A DNA stretch of 39,349 bases from a virus: the IMG/VR virus record IMGVR_UViG_3300033150_000686, positions 1 to 39,349 of that record; one strand, 5' to 3'. The notes under the pieces were generated by a model, which worked only from the letters and a program-made list of their open reading frames with translations, did no database searches and was not told the DNA's origin. The position numbers and the translations under genes were made by a program. This document shows positions 16,304 through 24,910 of the stretch, one piece after another. Position 1 is the stretch's first letter; each line of letters begins with the position of its first letter.

Positions 16304-17200
16304 TTATGTTCTTGCTGCTGTTACAATTATTCTAAAGTAAACATAATAACCACTATTTACATTATCCATACATGTCAAAGTAAATGTAACTTTATTAGTA
16401 CCAAAACTTACATTCGTAAAAGTCATATAGTTCTCACTCCATGTGCCCCCATTATACATAAGGTCATATGTATAATTAGCTTCTCCAGGATCTGAGGTAC
16501 CAACTGCATATTTTATTATAAAATTCATAATAGCCGTCGGATTAAAAGAAAACCCCGTTACATCTACGGTAAATGTATGTTTTGTACCATTGCCAGCATG
16601 ACTGGATTTTACTGATTTTGTTTCTATTTGCATAGCAATCACCTCGTTTCCATTTTTATCTATAATTTTACCATTAAAGGTTTTATCGCCATATATAGTT
16701 TGTGACGACTTACTAAGCCTCACATAGGATGAGCCATCAGGTATGTTATCTAAACTTACTGACCCCGTTCCTGTTAAACCAGCTATATGTTCAGCTTGCA
16801 CTGCGTCATTAGCTATCTTTGCATTAGTAATTGCATCATTCGCAATACTATTAGCAGTTATCTGATGACTTGTGTTAACCCCAGTTACCTTTCTATAAGT
16901 AGAACCATCTGATAAATCATCTAAAGTCTTTCCATTGAAATATTTATTTGTAGAACCTTCAGGAATATTATCAGTATCTACATTTCCAGTACCCGTCAAA
17001 CCAGCTATGTGTTCTGCTTTTATTACATCGTCTTTAACATCAAGATTGGCTGGCGTATCAGGATCAGTAACCCAGTTATCAAAAAATGTTATCATTCGTT
17101 TATATATTTCACTGCGAGTTTCTCTTATTTTATCATCAATAGTTGAAGCCGCATCAGAACCTGCGGGCTCTGAATTGAACGTACTATCCCACGATCTCAT
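16304..17200 (-). CDS. Tail fiber / receptor-binding protein, 298 aa
   Basis: The ATG overlaps the end of the homing endonuclease gene by four bases, with its ribosome site AAGGAGAAGG inside that gene's last codons. Two copies of an AEHIAGLTGTG-x-V-x-x-DNIP[ED]GS motif appear at about residues 62-82 and 138-156, typical of fiber repeats, plus an N-terminal helical part. The C-terminal 120 residues form a beta-rich head domain with Thr/Tyr/Asn patches. It is likely a second fiber or adhesin. Confidence 0.75.
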   Translation of the reverse strand: MRSWDSTFNSEPAGSDAASTIDDKIRETRSEIYKRMITFFDNWVTDPDTPANLDVKDDVIKAEHIAGLTGTGNVDTDNIPEGSTNKYFNGKTLDDLSDGSTYRKVTGVNTSHQITANSIANDAITNAKIANDAVQAEHIAGLTGTGSVSLDNIPDGSSYVRLSKSSQTIYGDKTFNGKIIDKNGNEVIAMQIETKSVKSSHAGNGTKHTFTVDVTGFSFNPTAIMNFIIKYAVGTSDPGEANYTYDLMYNGGTWSENYMTFTNVSFGTNKVTFTLTCMDNVNSGYYVYFRIIVTAART

Positions 17201-17973
17201 GGTGCCTTCTCCTTACTTTCTTTTAGTCTTGCAAAATATTTTTTTAGACTTTCACTAATTTTTCTTTTAGTTTCTTCGCTATGATGTTTTCCGTACATAG
17301 GATTGTTTTCACCACGCGTATTTTGACTTATTTTATCTCTGACTCTTAAGAGACCTTCTCTTATTCTTCTTCTGTGTTCTTCTGAATACTTTAATCCTTT
17401 ATGTCCCTCGCTTATCTTCTTACGAACTTCGGGCGGAAGTTTTCGCCCAAGTAATTTACTTCTTCGTTTTTCCACCGCTTCACGTGGCATCTTTCTGCCT
17501 TTATTAAGCTCTGACATTCTTTTCTTGAACTCCTCAGAATGTCTTTTACCATAGAAAGGATTATTTTTACCTTTATTTCTTTCACTCCATAGTTTTCTGC
17601 GTTCTTCTGTCCACCAGTTCTTTATTTTTTCTTTAGCTTTCTCTATACTCTCCTTTGGTATTATATTGCTCTTAATCTCAGTCATTAAATTGTAACCATA
17701 TTCTTTTAAATAACTTTTATATTCATTTATATATAACTCCTCCATCAAATCTAAATATTCTTTTACTAAAGGTACCGTAGGTGCTTCTACTTTTGTTAAT
17801 ATCTGCCATCCCCAATTTGGATATTTTCTAAAAGCACAATTAAAATAACAATTTCTGTGCTTTGCTTGATATTTATGCTCTATAACTCTTATTCTTAAAC
17901 TACGAGCGGTTTGCCCAATATAAACTTTTCCATTATCCAAATTAATAGCCTTATAAATCAATCCAGTTGGCAT
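17197..17973 (-). CDS. GIY-YIG homing endonuclease with NUMOD3 repeats, 258 aa
   Basis: LIYKAINLDNGKVYIGQT (residues 5-22) is the GIY-YIG core, followed by the conserved Arg (R28) and Glu in MEELYI (E79), the catalytic pair. After residue 125 come DNA-binding modules of NUMOD3 type, GKNNPFYGKRHSEE and GENNPMYGKHHSEE, with HTH-like basic stretches between. It is a mobile free-standing endonuclease inserted between tail adaptor and fiber genes. Its last codons carry the ribosome site for the next gene. No intron is apparent. Confidence 0.92.
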   Translation of the reverse strand: MPTGLIYKAINLDNGKVYIGQTARSLRIRVIEHKYQAKHRNCYFNCAFRKYPNWGWQILTKVEAPTVPLVKEYLDLMEELYINEYKSYLKEYGYNLMTEIKSNIIPKESIEKAKEKIKNWWTEERRKLWSERNKGKNNPFYGKRHSEEFKKRMSELNKGRKMPREAVEKRRSKLLGRKLPPEVRKKISEGHKGLKYSEEHRRRIREGLLRVRDKISQNTRGENNPMYGKHHSEETKRKISESLKKYFARLKESKEKAP

Positions 17974-17982
17974 TATTTCTCC

Positions 17983-18627
17983 TTACAAATATGGATGTTC
18001 TAAAAGTTTATAATCACCCTCTAGTTGCTCATGTTGCCAATCAAGAAGTTTCGGTACTTCAAATCTGTAAAATTCCCGTTCCCAAATTGCTATTAATCTC
18101 TCAATACCGAGCTGTTTTGCTACTAACATCGTAGCGCCAGCTATTATAGGTCCATCGCCGTAAACCTGACTTAATATCGCTTCGTCCGTATCGTCTGACA
18201 ATTCGGTTTCTTTAGCATAATACCAAATCTTAACATTATAAGCATCATCGGGAATCGGCCGAAAATATATATATGGAGAATTGCTTACAAACCTTATCTC
18301 AAAATACTGTGGTTTGCCCGTACCAGAATCGTTATATTCTTCCTGAGCCATAGGATAAAGAGTAGTCCAGTCATCTCCATCTTCTACCGTTACGCCGTCT
18401 TTAACCACTCCGATAAATCCAGTAAGAGAAGAAAGGTCTATATATTCAGTATCGGCGGTCGTAGATACGGTCGTATTGTTTTTATACGGTCTTAATCCCT
18501 CTAATGGTAAATACTCAGTCAAAATTCTATTTATAGCGGTTTTTATCATGTCTTCTGTCGTAGTATCATTTACATCAGTTCGACCGATGTTCCGCCGAAC
18601 TTCTGTAATCAAATCGGATAATTGCAC
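17983..18627 (-). CDS. Head-to-tail adaptor protein, 214 aa
   Basis: Begins at GTG 18627 behind AAGGGGTAGTAGA. MQLSDLITEVRRNIG with TTEDMIKTAINRIL is the helical N-terminal bundle typical of podovirus adaptors (P22 gp4/T7 gp11-like), followed by a beta section (YFRPIPDDAYNVKIWYYAKE) and a C-terminal helix. It would extend the portal and dock the nozzle. It is downstream of capsid genes and before the fibers, as expected. Family assignment by pattern. Confidence 0.75.
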   Translation of the reverse strand: MQLSDLITEVRRNIGRTDVNDTTTEDMIKTAINRILTEYLPLEGLRPYKNNTTVSTTADTEYIDLSSLTGFIGVVKDGVTVEDGDDWTTLYPMAQEEYNDSGTGKPQYFEIRFVSNSPYIYFRPIPDDAYNVKIWYYAKETELSDDTDEAILSQVYGDGPIIAGATMLVAKQLGIERLIAIWEREFYRFEVPKLLDWQHEQLEGDYKLLEHPYL

Positions 18628-18639
18628 TCTACTACCCCT

Positions 18640-18870
18640 TTATTTCTTTTTCTTTTTTCTCGATACTTTAATAGCATTTTTAGCAAAAACCGCCTGCCGT
18701 ACAGTTTTAGTAGAGTATCGGTCTTTGTTTGCCAAAACATGTTTCGCATACTGTAAGGTCGTCATTCCAGCTCTTTTAGCTTTTCGGCTGAATTCACCTT
18801 TTGTTCCTTTTTCTTCCATTCTTTCGGCGGCGGCTTGCATCCACTTTTTTGGTCTTTTTCTTTTTGCCAT
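18640..18870 (-). CDS. Basic small virion-region protein, 76 aa
   Basis: ATG 18870 is preceded by AGGAGAAACAAAG. The sequence KKWMQAAAERMEEKGTKG, then SRKAKRAGMTTLQYAKHVLAN and a terminal SRKKKKK, resembles a small basic protein encoded near capsid genes in many environmental phages. Lys/Arg richness suggests DNA binding. Function unknown. Confidence 0.75.
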   Translation of the reverse strand: MAKRKRPKKWMQAAAERMEEKGTKGEFSRKAKRAGMTTLQYAKHVLANKDRYSTKTVRQAVFAKNAIKVSRKKKKK

Positions 18871-19033
18871 CTTTGTTTCTCCTAATATCTTCAGGCTTTA
18901 TTGTACCATGCTCAAGACCCTGCAAGAGCCTTAGAGCCTTTTTTGCATTCTCTACACTTCGGCAAACTTGTTTGAGCTCCCATTTGCCTGAAGCCTTCGT
19001 GTAGATTTTATTACCTATGCGTCTATAAGGCAT
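18794..19033 (-). CDS. Small basic protein, 79 aa
   Basis: Overlaps the next gene by 77 bases in a different frame. The front (YRRIGNKIYTKASGKWELKQ then AKKALRLLQGLEHG) resembles small phage proteins that combine a short beta hairpin with a helix; the rear is a Lys/Arg tail encoded within the overlap. It is paired with the 76-aa protein, and both may be DNA-binding virion components. The start overlaps the end of the sugar-enzyme fusion. Confidence 0.65.
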   Translation of the reverse strand: MPYRRIGNKIYTKASGKWELKQVCRSVENAKKALRLLQGLEHGTIKPEDIRRNKDGKKKKTKKVDASRRRKNGRKRNKR

Positions 19034-20202
19034 GGTTCTTTCCCACCTTCTATGTACTCATTATAGACTTCAGCCATTGTTTTAACTTCATACGGCTGTT
19101 CTTTTAACCATTCAATAAAAGCCGCAAATTCTGCGCTATTAATAGAAGCATATCCCTCGCCGTCCAAACCATGAAAGACAATCTGTTTCCAGAATACCTG
19201 TTCCCTTCTTACCATTTGTCCTAAATAATAAGCATCACAACTAAACTGCGGCATTATCACACCAAATCTTGTCCAGTCAAACGGGCTTGGATAAAAAATC
19301 TTCGGCGTTATCTCATACGGATAAGCTATGATATACGGTCGCCCGTGAAGTTCTTTGATAAATTCATACGATTCTTTAAATTCTCTTTCGTAATTTCTAT
19401 CCAAAATTCTGCTATGTGTAGCAGAATGGGATTGAACATCATGTCCCGCTTCTTGAACTTCTTTCCAGAATCCTATTTCACCTTTCTTTTTAGCCCAATC
19501 TGTAACGATAAAAAAACTTATTTTAAACGGCTCTGCTATTTCTATAGCCTTTTCACAGCTTTTCACAAGCCCGTCATCAAAACATATCGTAACTATTTCT
19601 TTAGGTTTTTTATCTAAAATCTCTAAAAGAGCTTTATATTCTTCTTTTGTATCAATATCACGCGTATAAATATCACACTCGTGCCATATGGAATGGTCAT
19701 ACCAAATCTTGTTTTTATTAGCCGTTAAAGGCATACCAGCCATATAATCGTAAAATTTCCAATCATAGAAATCTGTTTCAGTTAAGCATTCTATAATGAA
19801 TTTAAAATGTCTCTCATCGTAAGCACATGCATAACCTTCGCCGTAATGGATTCTTCGCCCGAAAAATTTCAAGCCTTGAGAAACCATTATTTCTTTTATT
19901 GTGCGATCACTAAAGTAAACATCACCCCATAAAATAACCGTTCTGCCTTTCCAGAAATCTTTTGTTTTATACCATGTTTCTTCAGCCGATTGTGTAAACC
20001 CAACGTCAATAATCTTACAATCTACGTTCTTTTTTACCTCTTTAACAGATGTTGCTACATACGGCTCAACTCCGTATTCCCTAACCTGTCTAATCGTCCT
20101 GCATATCAAAGGCTCATTATCAATAAGCGCTAGGCACTTATTTTCGCCGTTCCAGCGAGTATTCTGACCATTAGCCATTATAATAACAGTTTTATTTTTC
20201 AT
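19015..20202 (-). CDS. Fusion: nucleotidyltransferase plus NodB-type polysaccharide deacetylase, 395 aa
   Basis: ATG 20202 overlaps the glycosyltransferase stop (ATGA) and is better than a TTG 12 bases upstream. Residues 6-30 carry VIIMANGQNTRWNGENKC, like the G-x-G-x-R-x-G-x-x-K signature of MobA/GlmU-type nucleotidyltransferases, and LWGDVYF (D94) the metal Asp. From residue 204, TICFDDG (D209, D210) and SHSATH (H259, H263) are the NodB motifs of polysaccharide deacetylases. Such a fusion could activate a sugar and deacetylate it. Paired with the adjacent glycosyltransferase it suggests glycan work on virion or host surface. Confidence 0.8.
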   Translation of the reverse strand: MKNKTVIIMANGQNTRWNGENKCLALIDNEPLICRTIRQVREYGVEPYVATSVKEVKKNVDCKIIDVGFTQSAEETWYKTKDFWKGRTVILWGDVYFSDRTIKEIMVSQGLKFFGRRIHYGEGYACAYDERHFKFIIECLTETDFYDWKFYDYMAGMPLTANKNKIWYDHSIWHECDIYTRDIDTKEEYKALLEILDKKPKEIVTICFDDGLVKSCEKAIEIAEPFKISFFIVTDWAKKKGEIGFWKEVQEAGHDVQSHSATHSRILDRNYEREFKESYEFIKELHGRPYIIAYPYEITPKIFYPSPFDWTRFGVIMPQFSCDAYYLGQMVRREQVFWKQIVFHGLDGEGYASINSAEFAAFIEWLKEQPYEVKTMAEVYNEYIEGGKEPCLIDA

Positions 20203-20846
20203 ACAAACACCCAATGTTTTTCGTGACCTACTTTAACTAACGGGTCTACCCAAATTTTAAAGCCAGCTTCTTGAGCTCTAAGGCAGAAATCTACATCTTC
20301 AGACATCATTCTTACTTGCCCGTCTTCGGTTTTATAGATTCTCTGTCTAAACCAAGGATAGCCCAATTCCTCAAAAACGCCCCGTTTAATTAAAGTAAAA
20401 GCCAGACCATTCCATGATACCGTAAAGGGCTCTTTTTTCATTTGAGCTTCGTAAACTGACAACTTACGACTTTCACCCGTTTTCATATTATAATCTACAG
20501 CACATGAATAATACAGCCCGCCCGTCGTCATAAAAAGCCCAGAAGCTATATATTTATCCAGCTTAATTAAGCGCTGGAAATGATGAAAATTAAATACCAT
20601 ATCGCTGTCAATAAATAGGATATAATCATAATCAAGCCCATCAAACGGTTTCGGGTTATCGTAATCGTCGGGCTTTCCCAGCAATTGGTTTCGACTTGTA
20701 TAAATATCGGGGTCATAACCAAAATATACCCTCATTCGGTAATTTTCCCGCATCTTAAGCAAAAATAGTGTCCAGCATTCAAGAAATAAGCGGGAAAATT
20801 CCTTGCCAGGAATACATATTACCACCATAGGCGGCTTCTTTTCCAT
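20199..20846 (-). CDS. GT-A fold glycosyltransferase, 215 aa
   Basis: ATG 20846 follows AGGAGCCGTT. YDYILFIDSDMVF (residues 73-85) contains the DxD nucleotide-sugar/metal motif (D80, D82), SEDVDFCLRAQEAGF near 182-196 the acidic acceptor-side motif, and VGHEKHW the C-terminal His. It transfers a sugar from an NDP donor to an unknown acceptor. It is located directly after the capsid genes and a terminator and is translationally coupled to the nucleotidyltransferase-deacetylase fusion. Confidence 0.88.
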   Translation of the reverse strand: MEKKPPMVVICIPGKEFSRLFLECWTLFLLKMRENYRMRVYFGYDPDIYTSRNQLLGKPDDYDNPKPFDGLDYDYILFIDSDMVFNFHHFQRLIKLDKYIASGLFMTTGGLYYSCAVDYNMKTGESRKLSVYEAQMKKEPFTVSWNGLAFTLIKRGVFEELGYPWFRQRIYKTEDGQVRMMSEDVDFCLRAQEAGFKIWVDPLVKVGHEKHWVFV

Positions 20847-20860
20847 AACGGCTCCTATTT

Positions 20861-20884
20861 AAAAGGGGAGGGAAAACCCTCCCC
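20861..20884 (-). terminator. Terminator between capsid and sugar-enzyme genes
   Basis: Minus strand GGGGAGGG-TTTT-CCCTCCCC (perfect 8-bp GC stem, tetraloop) followed by TTTT. It lies just after the 94-aa capsid-associated gene, so it would lower expression of the downstream sugar and tail genes relative to capsid. A matching TTTT on the other side makes it potentially bidirectional. Confidence 0.8.
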
Positions 20885-20891
20885 GTTTTGT

Positions 20892-21176
20892 TTACTCACC
20901 TATAGCAATATAATGAATTGTCGTACCAGTTGTGGCTGTTGCAGCTGCGCCCGCATCATCGTAACCCGTAACTACTAAAGTGCCAGAAGTTGTATCGTAA
21001 TCCGGTACACAATAAGCAACTTCATTTGCAGCCTGGCTATTTCCTACTGGCCATGCAAAAGCCACATCTATTCTAGAAAGCCCTGTAGTGATGGACACAG
21101 TTCCAGTGGTGGTATCTACATCGTCCTCACCAAAGGCTATTCTTTTTGCTCCCATAAGTTTAGTAAATGTAGCCAT
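20892..21176 (-). CDS. Capsid decoration/head protein candidate, 94 aa
   Basis: ATG 21176 follows AGAGGAGGTTAGCTG, one of the strongest ribosome sites here, expected for an abundant protein. The sequence is Ala/Thr/Gly/Asp rich and beta in character (DTTTGTVSITTGLSRIDVAF, TSGTLVVTGYDDAGAAAT). It directly follows the major capsid gene. This fits a capsid-decorating protein but has no diagnostic motif. Confidence 0.6.
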   Translation of the reverse strand: MATFTKLMGAKRIAFGEDDVDTTTGTVSITTGLSRIDVAFAWPVGNSQAANEVAYCVPDYDTTSGTLVVTGYDDAGAAATATTGTTIHYIAIGE

Positions 21177-21203
21177 CAGCTAACCTCCTCTAATTTTAAT
21201 TCA

Positions 21204-21223
21204 AGCGGGGTCGAAACCCCGCT
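21204..21223 (-). terminator. Intercistronic hairpin after the major capsid gene
   Basis: Minus strand AGCGGGG-TTTCGA-CCCCGCT, 7-bp stem, directly after the capsid stop. No T-run follows, so it is more likely a 3' mRNA-stabilising element or weak attenuator than a full terminator. Confidence 0.6.
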
Positions 21224-21237
21224 AATTTAATTATTTA

Positions 21238-22272
21238 TCAGCTATGAGCCACTCCTGTCGGAGCAGTTGCGTAGGTATCGATAGCGAAGACAGCAAAGTC
21301 TACGCTATTGAAGATAGCTCTTCTCAGACCCCAAATCAGATCCATACCTACTGAATGTCTGTTTCCATGGTCGCTTACTTCATATGTAGCTTTCGGTCCC
21401 TTACCCATTGCCATCATTAGAGCCTGTGCACCGCAAAGAATAGCTCTTGCCTCATCGTCATCAGCATTCTCAAGGCAGTTCTGGTCGAGATAAATCAGAA
21501 CGCCGTCCCAGTAACCGATAAAGTTAAGCCCCGTAAAGAGTGGATTGTCCTTTCCACGAGGCATTGCTTCTCTCTGAGCTTGCTGGAATGTGGAATCCTG
21601 TTTGAGTGTAAATGCCTGTCTTGGATGTACGAACATCACAAAGTACTCTCCACCTTCAGCCTTAACTGGTCTGAATTTTGGTGAAGCCTGTACCGCAAGA
21701 GCTTTAGCCCTAGAAATCTCATAAACACCGAGCCAGTCATTGGAACCTATATCGCTGGAACCACTAAAGTCGGAAGCGCTTGCATCACCACCGAATATTA
21801 ATCTGCTTGATGCAATTGCTGGTACGGTTTCTGGCCATTTTAAGTCTGTATCACCACTCAGCCACCGTATACAATACTCATCAATAAGAGAAGAAAATCT
21901 CATCGAGAGTATCTGCTTTCCGATGGAGAGCAGGTCTTTGGAGCTGTACATATCATCCAGATCACCGTACTTTACGAAAGCATCTCTTGTTCTGTCAAGC
22001 AGAACGTCATCGGTGTATGATACGAGCTTCTTTTCATTTCCAGAAAGCTCATCATTTCCAGTGATAGGATCACCTGTCATCTGCATGAACATATCAAAGT
22101 AAATCCTATCACCTTTATTTTTCTGTATTTCATGTTTTCTCTGTACTATGCTATTCGGCCCATCTCCAATAAACTTTCCAATATTGGAGATTTTAACGGC
22201 CTCGTATATAACCTGTTTTGCCCATGCGGCCTGCTTTTGGGAACTTCCCCATACGGTAAATCCTGTTGCCAT
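21238..22272 (-). CDS. Major capsid protein, N4-gp56 type, 344 aa
   Basis: Start ATG 22272 behind ACAGGAGGGATAAT. Features of the N4 gp56 family (HK97 fold) are visible: an N-terminal arm with WAKQVIYEAVK, the RKHEIQKNKGDRIYFD segment, then an MRFSSLIDEYCIRWLSGDT helix, EYFVMFVHPRQAFTLKQD and ALMMAMGKG near the C-terminus. Together with the scaffold and P22-type portal upstream, it builds the head shell. It is one of the most recognisable proteins in the window. Confidence 0.9.
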   Translation of the reverse strand: MATGFTVWGSSQKQAAWAKQVIYEAVKISNIGKFIGDGPNSIVQRKHEIQKNKGDRIYFDMFMQMTGDPITGNDELSGNEKKLVSYTDDVLLDRTRDAFVKYGDLDDMYSSKDLLSIGKQILSMRFSSLIDEYCIRWLSGDTDLKWPETVPAIASSRLIFGGDASASDFSGSSDIGSNDWLGVYEISRAKALAVQASPKFRPVKAEGGEYFVMFVHPRQAFTLKQDSTFQQAQREAMPRGKDNPLFTGLNFIGYWDGVLIYLDQNCLENADDDEARAILCGAQALMMAMGKGPKATYEVSDHGNRHSVGMDLIWGLRRAIFNSVDFAVFAIDTYATAPTGVAHS

Positions 22273-22333
22273 ATTATCCCTCCTGTCCTAATTTATTAAT
22301 TTATCGATTTTATCGCAAGAGCCACAGTCCCCA

Positions 22334-23089
22334 TCAAGCAAGCCCGATAAGTTTATCTCTCTCTTCAGGTCTTAAGCTTTCTATATACCTTGCGTATTCG
22401 TCCAAAGACATATCTTCTACATTCCTAACGGGCGTCTTACGGGCACCCGCACTCCGTGCTGTCATTGTAGCTGGTGGTTTCTGCTGATTCGCTAAGGATT
22501 CAGCAGTTTCTTTCTTTTCTAAAGTACTTGTCTTTTGAACTTTCAAGCCTTTAGCAAAAGTATACGCCAACTCAGGCGCACGCTCGGGGTCAGACAGAAG
22601 TACCTGTCTGAGCGTTTCATTCTCGTGAAGAACGGGCTGAAGCTCTTTAATTACCTCATCATAATCGGGATACTTCTGCCGAGCTTGCATTTCAGCAGCC
22701 ATCAGCCTTGTTTGGTATTGTACTTGCTGTAACTGCTGAGCTTGAAGCTCCTGTGCGAGCCTCTGCCGTTCTTTTTCGAGAATCTTCTGAACATCCCCGA
22801 CTGTAGCGTATTCATCAGGGCTTAGCTGTTCCTCAGGCTCTTGAGGTTTTTGCATTTCCTCAAGCATACGCCTGAGTTTTTCATTTTCTTCCCGAAGCTC
22901 TTTTCTTCTTTCTCGCTCTTCCCTTAAAGCCGCTTTGATATTCTGTAATTCTTCAATAATTTTATCTTCGGGCTTGCTTTGAGGCTGCGCCTCTTGCTCG
23001 GTACCTTCTTCCTGAAGTACCTCTTCTTCCTGAACCTCTTCCTGAGGTTCTTCTACTACCTGTTCTTCGTTTACAGGTACATCACTCAT
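22334..23089 (-). CDS. Capsid scaffolding protein, 251 aa
   Basis: Glu/Gln-rich N-terminus, a long coiled coil (about residues 42-85), Gln-rich middle, and a basic C-terminal helix (residues ~212-250) that would bind the capsid inner wall. Position directly upstream of the major capsid gene and downstream of the portal is canonical. Scaffolds diverge fast, so the call rests on architecture and order. Confidence 0.8.
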   Translation of the reverse strand: MSDVPVNEEQVVEEPQEEVQEEEVLQEEGTEQEAQPQSKPEDKIIEELQNIKAALREERERRKELREENEKLRRMLEEMQKPQEPEEQLSPDEYATVGDVQKILEKERQRLAQELQAQQLQQVQYQTRLMAAEMQARQKYPDYDEVIKELQPVLHENETLRQVLLSDPERAPELAYTFAKGLKVQKTSTLEKKETAESLANQQKPPATMTARSAGARKTPVRNVEDMSLDEYARYIESLRPEERDKLIGLA

Positions 23090-23188
23090 GTTACACTCCT
23101 TTGATTTGATTTTAACGGTCGTTCAGATAACGGAGCGAATTACCTGACTTCCGCTAATAACGAGACAACGCCCCGCAACACAGGTATT

Positions 23189-24901
23189 TTACTGCCCCTG
23201 TGTCATGGCAGCCATCTGTGCTGCTTGCTGGGCTTGCTGAAACTGTTCTTGCAAAGCAGCAAGTACTTGCTTTTTCTGGCTCACATCTGAAGCATTAACG
23301 AGCGCCTCTAACATTCTTAAGTTAGGAGGCATGCCCGCTTGCATTAACATACCTATTATTTCTTTTAATTCCACAAACTCGGCCACACGCTGGGTGGGCG
23401 TACTGGGCGTATCGGATAACGCCACATCATACCGCCCTATATCCACATCGCTTAATATTTGCTGTATTGCCTGCAGTTCTTCTGGTTTCATAGTCATTAA
23501 AGTCCCATCAGGCGCTATAACACGGGCAATTCGACTTGCATTATATACCTGTGGTATTAAAGAAAGTACTAACCTTGCTACAATAAGCCTTGCAAGCCTT
23601 AAATTATCCTGATAAGGCGTTATAGAAATAGCACCCGACTGCTGTTTTATAAGTAAAGATTTGCCACTTTCACGAGTTCCTACCGAAAAACCAAGCTGCG
23701 CTGGATTAATTCCCGAAATATACCTCAAGTCCTCTACATCCTGTTGCCCTGTCGTAAATAGCGCTGGATGAGGAGCTTCACTTCTCTTTTCACGTATTTT
23801 ATTAAAGTCCAGAACCTCTATAATAACACCAGGCTTTGTTTGTAAATCTTGAATAGCCTGCTTATTGACAATATTATTTTTCGTAGTAATCCAGCCCGTA
23901 TTCACAGAACGGGCCAGAATATCAAGCCATTGACTTCTTCTTTTGTTTATATCTCTTTGCGGGTCTTTCAGGTCTCTTATAATTCCCACCCAATCTGGGT
24001 CGTTTTCATCGCCAAAAGACGGCAAAAATTCGGGTGTATACAGAACATACGGAAAATACGGCGATTTGTACGGCGATTGAGCTTCTTCAAGAATTTCCTC
24101 ACCGCTTAACACTACATAATAAACCTGCGGGACTTTCCGCCGATAAAGAGCATAATTACCAGATGAGATATAACGTTTGATAACTTCTTCGTCATCTTGC
24201 TCGGTAACCCTGTACATTTCATAATTCTGTTTATTTATTAAAAGCCGCTCAACTTTATATTCTCTGTACCAGCATTCTTTTACCTGATATAATTGCCGTC
24301 CATTAACTTTTCGTGTAGTATCGGCTGACATCTGAAGTTCATCAATATCTATATCCGGGTAAAGCCTTTTTACGTCCCGCTCATCGTACCAGTGTTCTAC
24401 AAACAAATAGCGGTGGTCAAGCATATCAAGTCGGCGCCCATATGGGTCGACTTTTATATAGTATGCATCATCGGTCGTAATTTTTATGTCGCCAAGAAGA
24501 TTAAAGTCATAATCCACATATACCTTAAACCAGCCCCGCCCGCATACTAAACCATGTTTATAAACATCACTCGAAACATAATCAAGCCGTTCTGTTCGCT
24601 CTATACCGTGCATTAGCCGAGTTAAAAGCCTCGCTTTGTCGTCATCCCCTTCTTCACCGACTGGATAAACCTTAATATTATAGCGAGTTCGCATCTCATA
24701 ACCGACCATTAACCGTATCAAAGAGCGCAAATAGTTCAGAGTCAAAACCGGCCTTTTTAGCTTCTCTAATCGGGCTTTGTCGCTTGCATCCCATTGATCA
24801 CCGTTATAAAAAGCCCAGTCTTCTTGTGCTTTTGTAGTCCAATCACTGTGTATCGAATCAGCTTCATTATACCAGTCTTGAATTTCGTTTATATCAGGCA
24901 T
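23189..24901 (-). CDS. Portal protein (P22-like), 570 aa
   Basis: The N-terminal part with WYNEADSIHSDW, AQEDWAFYNGDQWDA and RPVLTLNYLRSLIRLMVGYE is the stem/clip signature of the P22-type portal family: a residue stretch binding to adaptor and a conserved N-Y-x-R-x-x-x-x-x-x-x-G-x-E core. The C-terminus is Gln/Ala rich. It forms the dodecameric packaging vertex and lies between terminase and scaffold. Confidence 0.9.
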   Translation of the reverse strand: MPDINEIQDWYNEADSIHSDWTTKAQEDWAFYNGDQWDASDKARLEKLKRPVLTLNYLRSLIRLMVGYEMRTRYNIKVYPVGEEGDDDKARLLTRLMHGIERTERLDYVSSDVYKHGLVCGRGWFKVYVDYDFNLLGDIKITTDDAYYIKVDPYGRRLDMLDHRYLFVEHWYDERDVKRLYPDIDIDELQMSADTTRKVNGRQLYQVKECWYREYKVERLLINKQNYEMYRVTEQDDEEVIKRYISSGNYALYRRKVPQVYYVVLSGEEILEEAQSPYKSPYFPYVLYTPEFLPSFGDENDPDWVGIIRDLKDPQRDINKRRSQWLDILARSVNTGWITTKNNIVNKQAIQDLQTKPGVIIEVLDFNKIREKRSEAPHPALFTTGQQDVEDLRYISGINPAQLGFSVGTRESGKSLLIKQQSGAISITPYQDNLRLARLIVARLVLSLIPQVYNASRIARVIAPDGTLMTMKPEELQAIQQILSDVDIGRYDVALSDTPSTPTQRVAEFVELKEIIGMLMQAGMPPNLRMLEALVNASDVSQKKQVLAALQEQFQQAQQAAQMAAMTQGQ

Positions 24902-24910
24902 TCTTACTCC

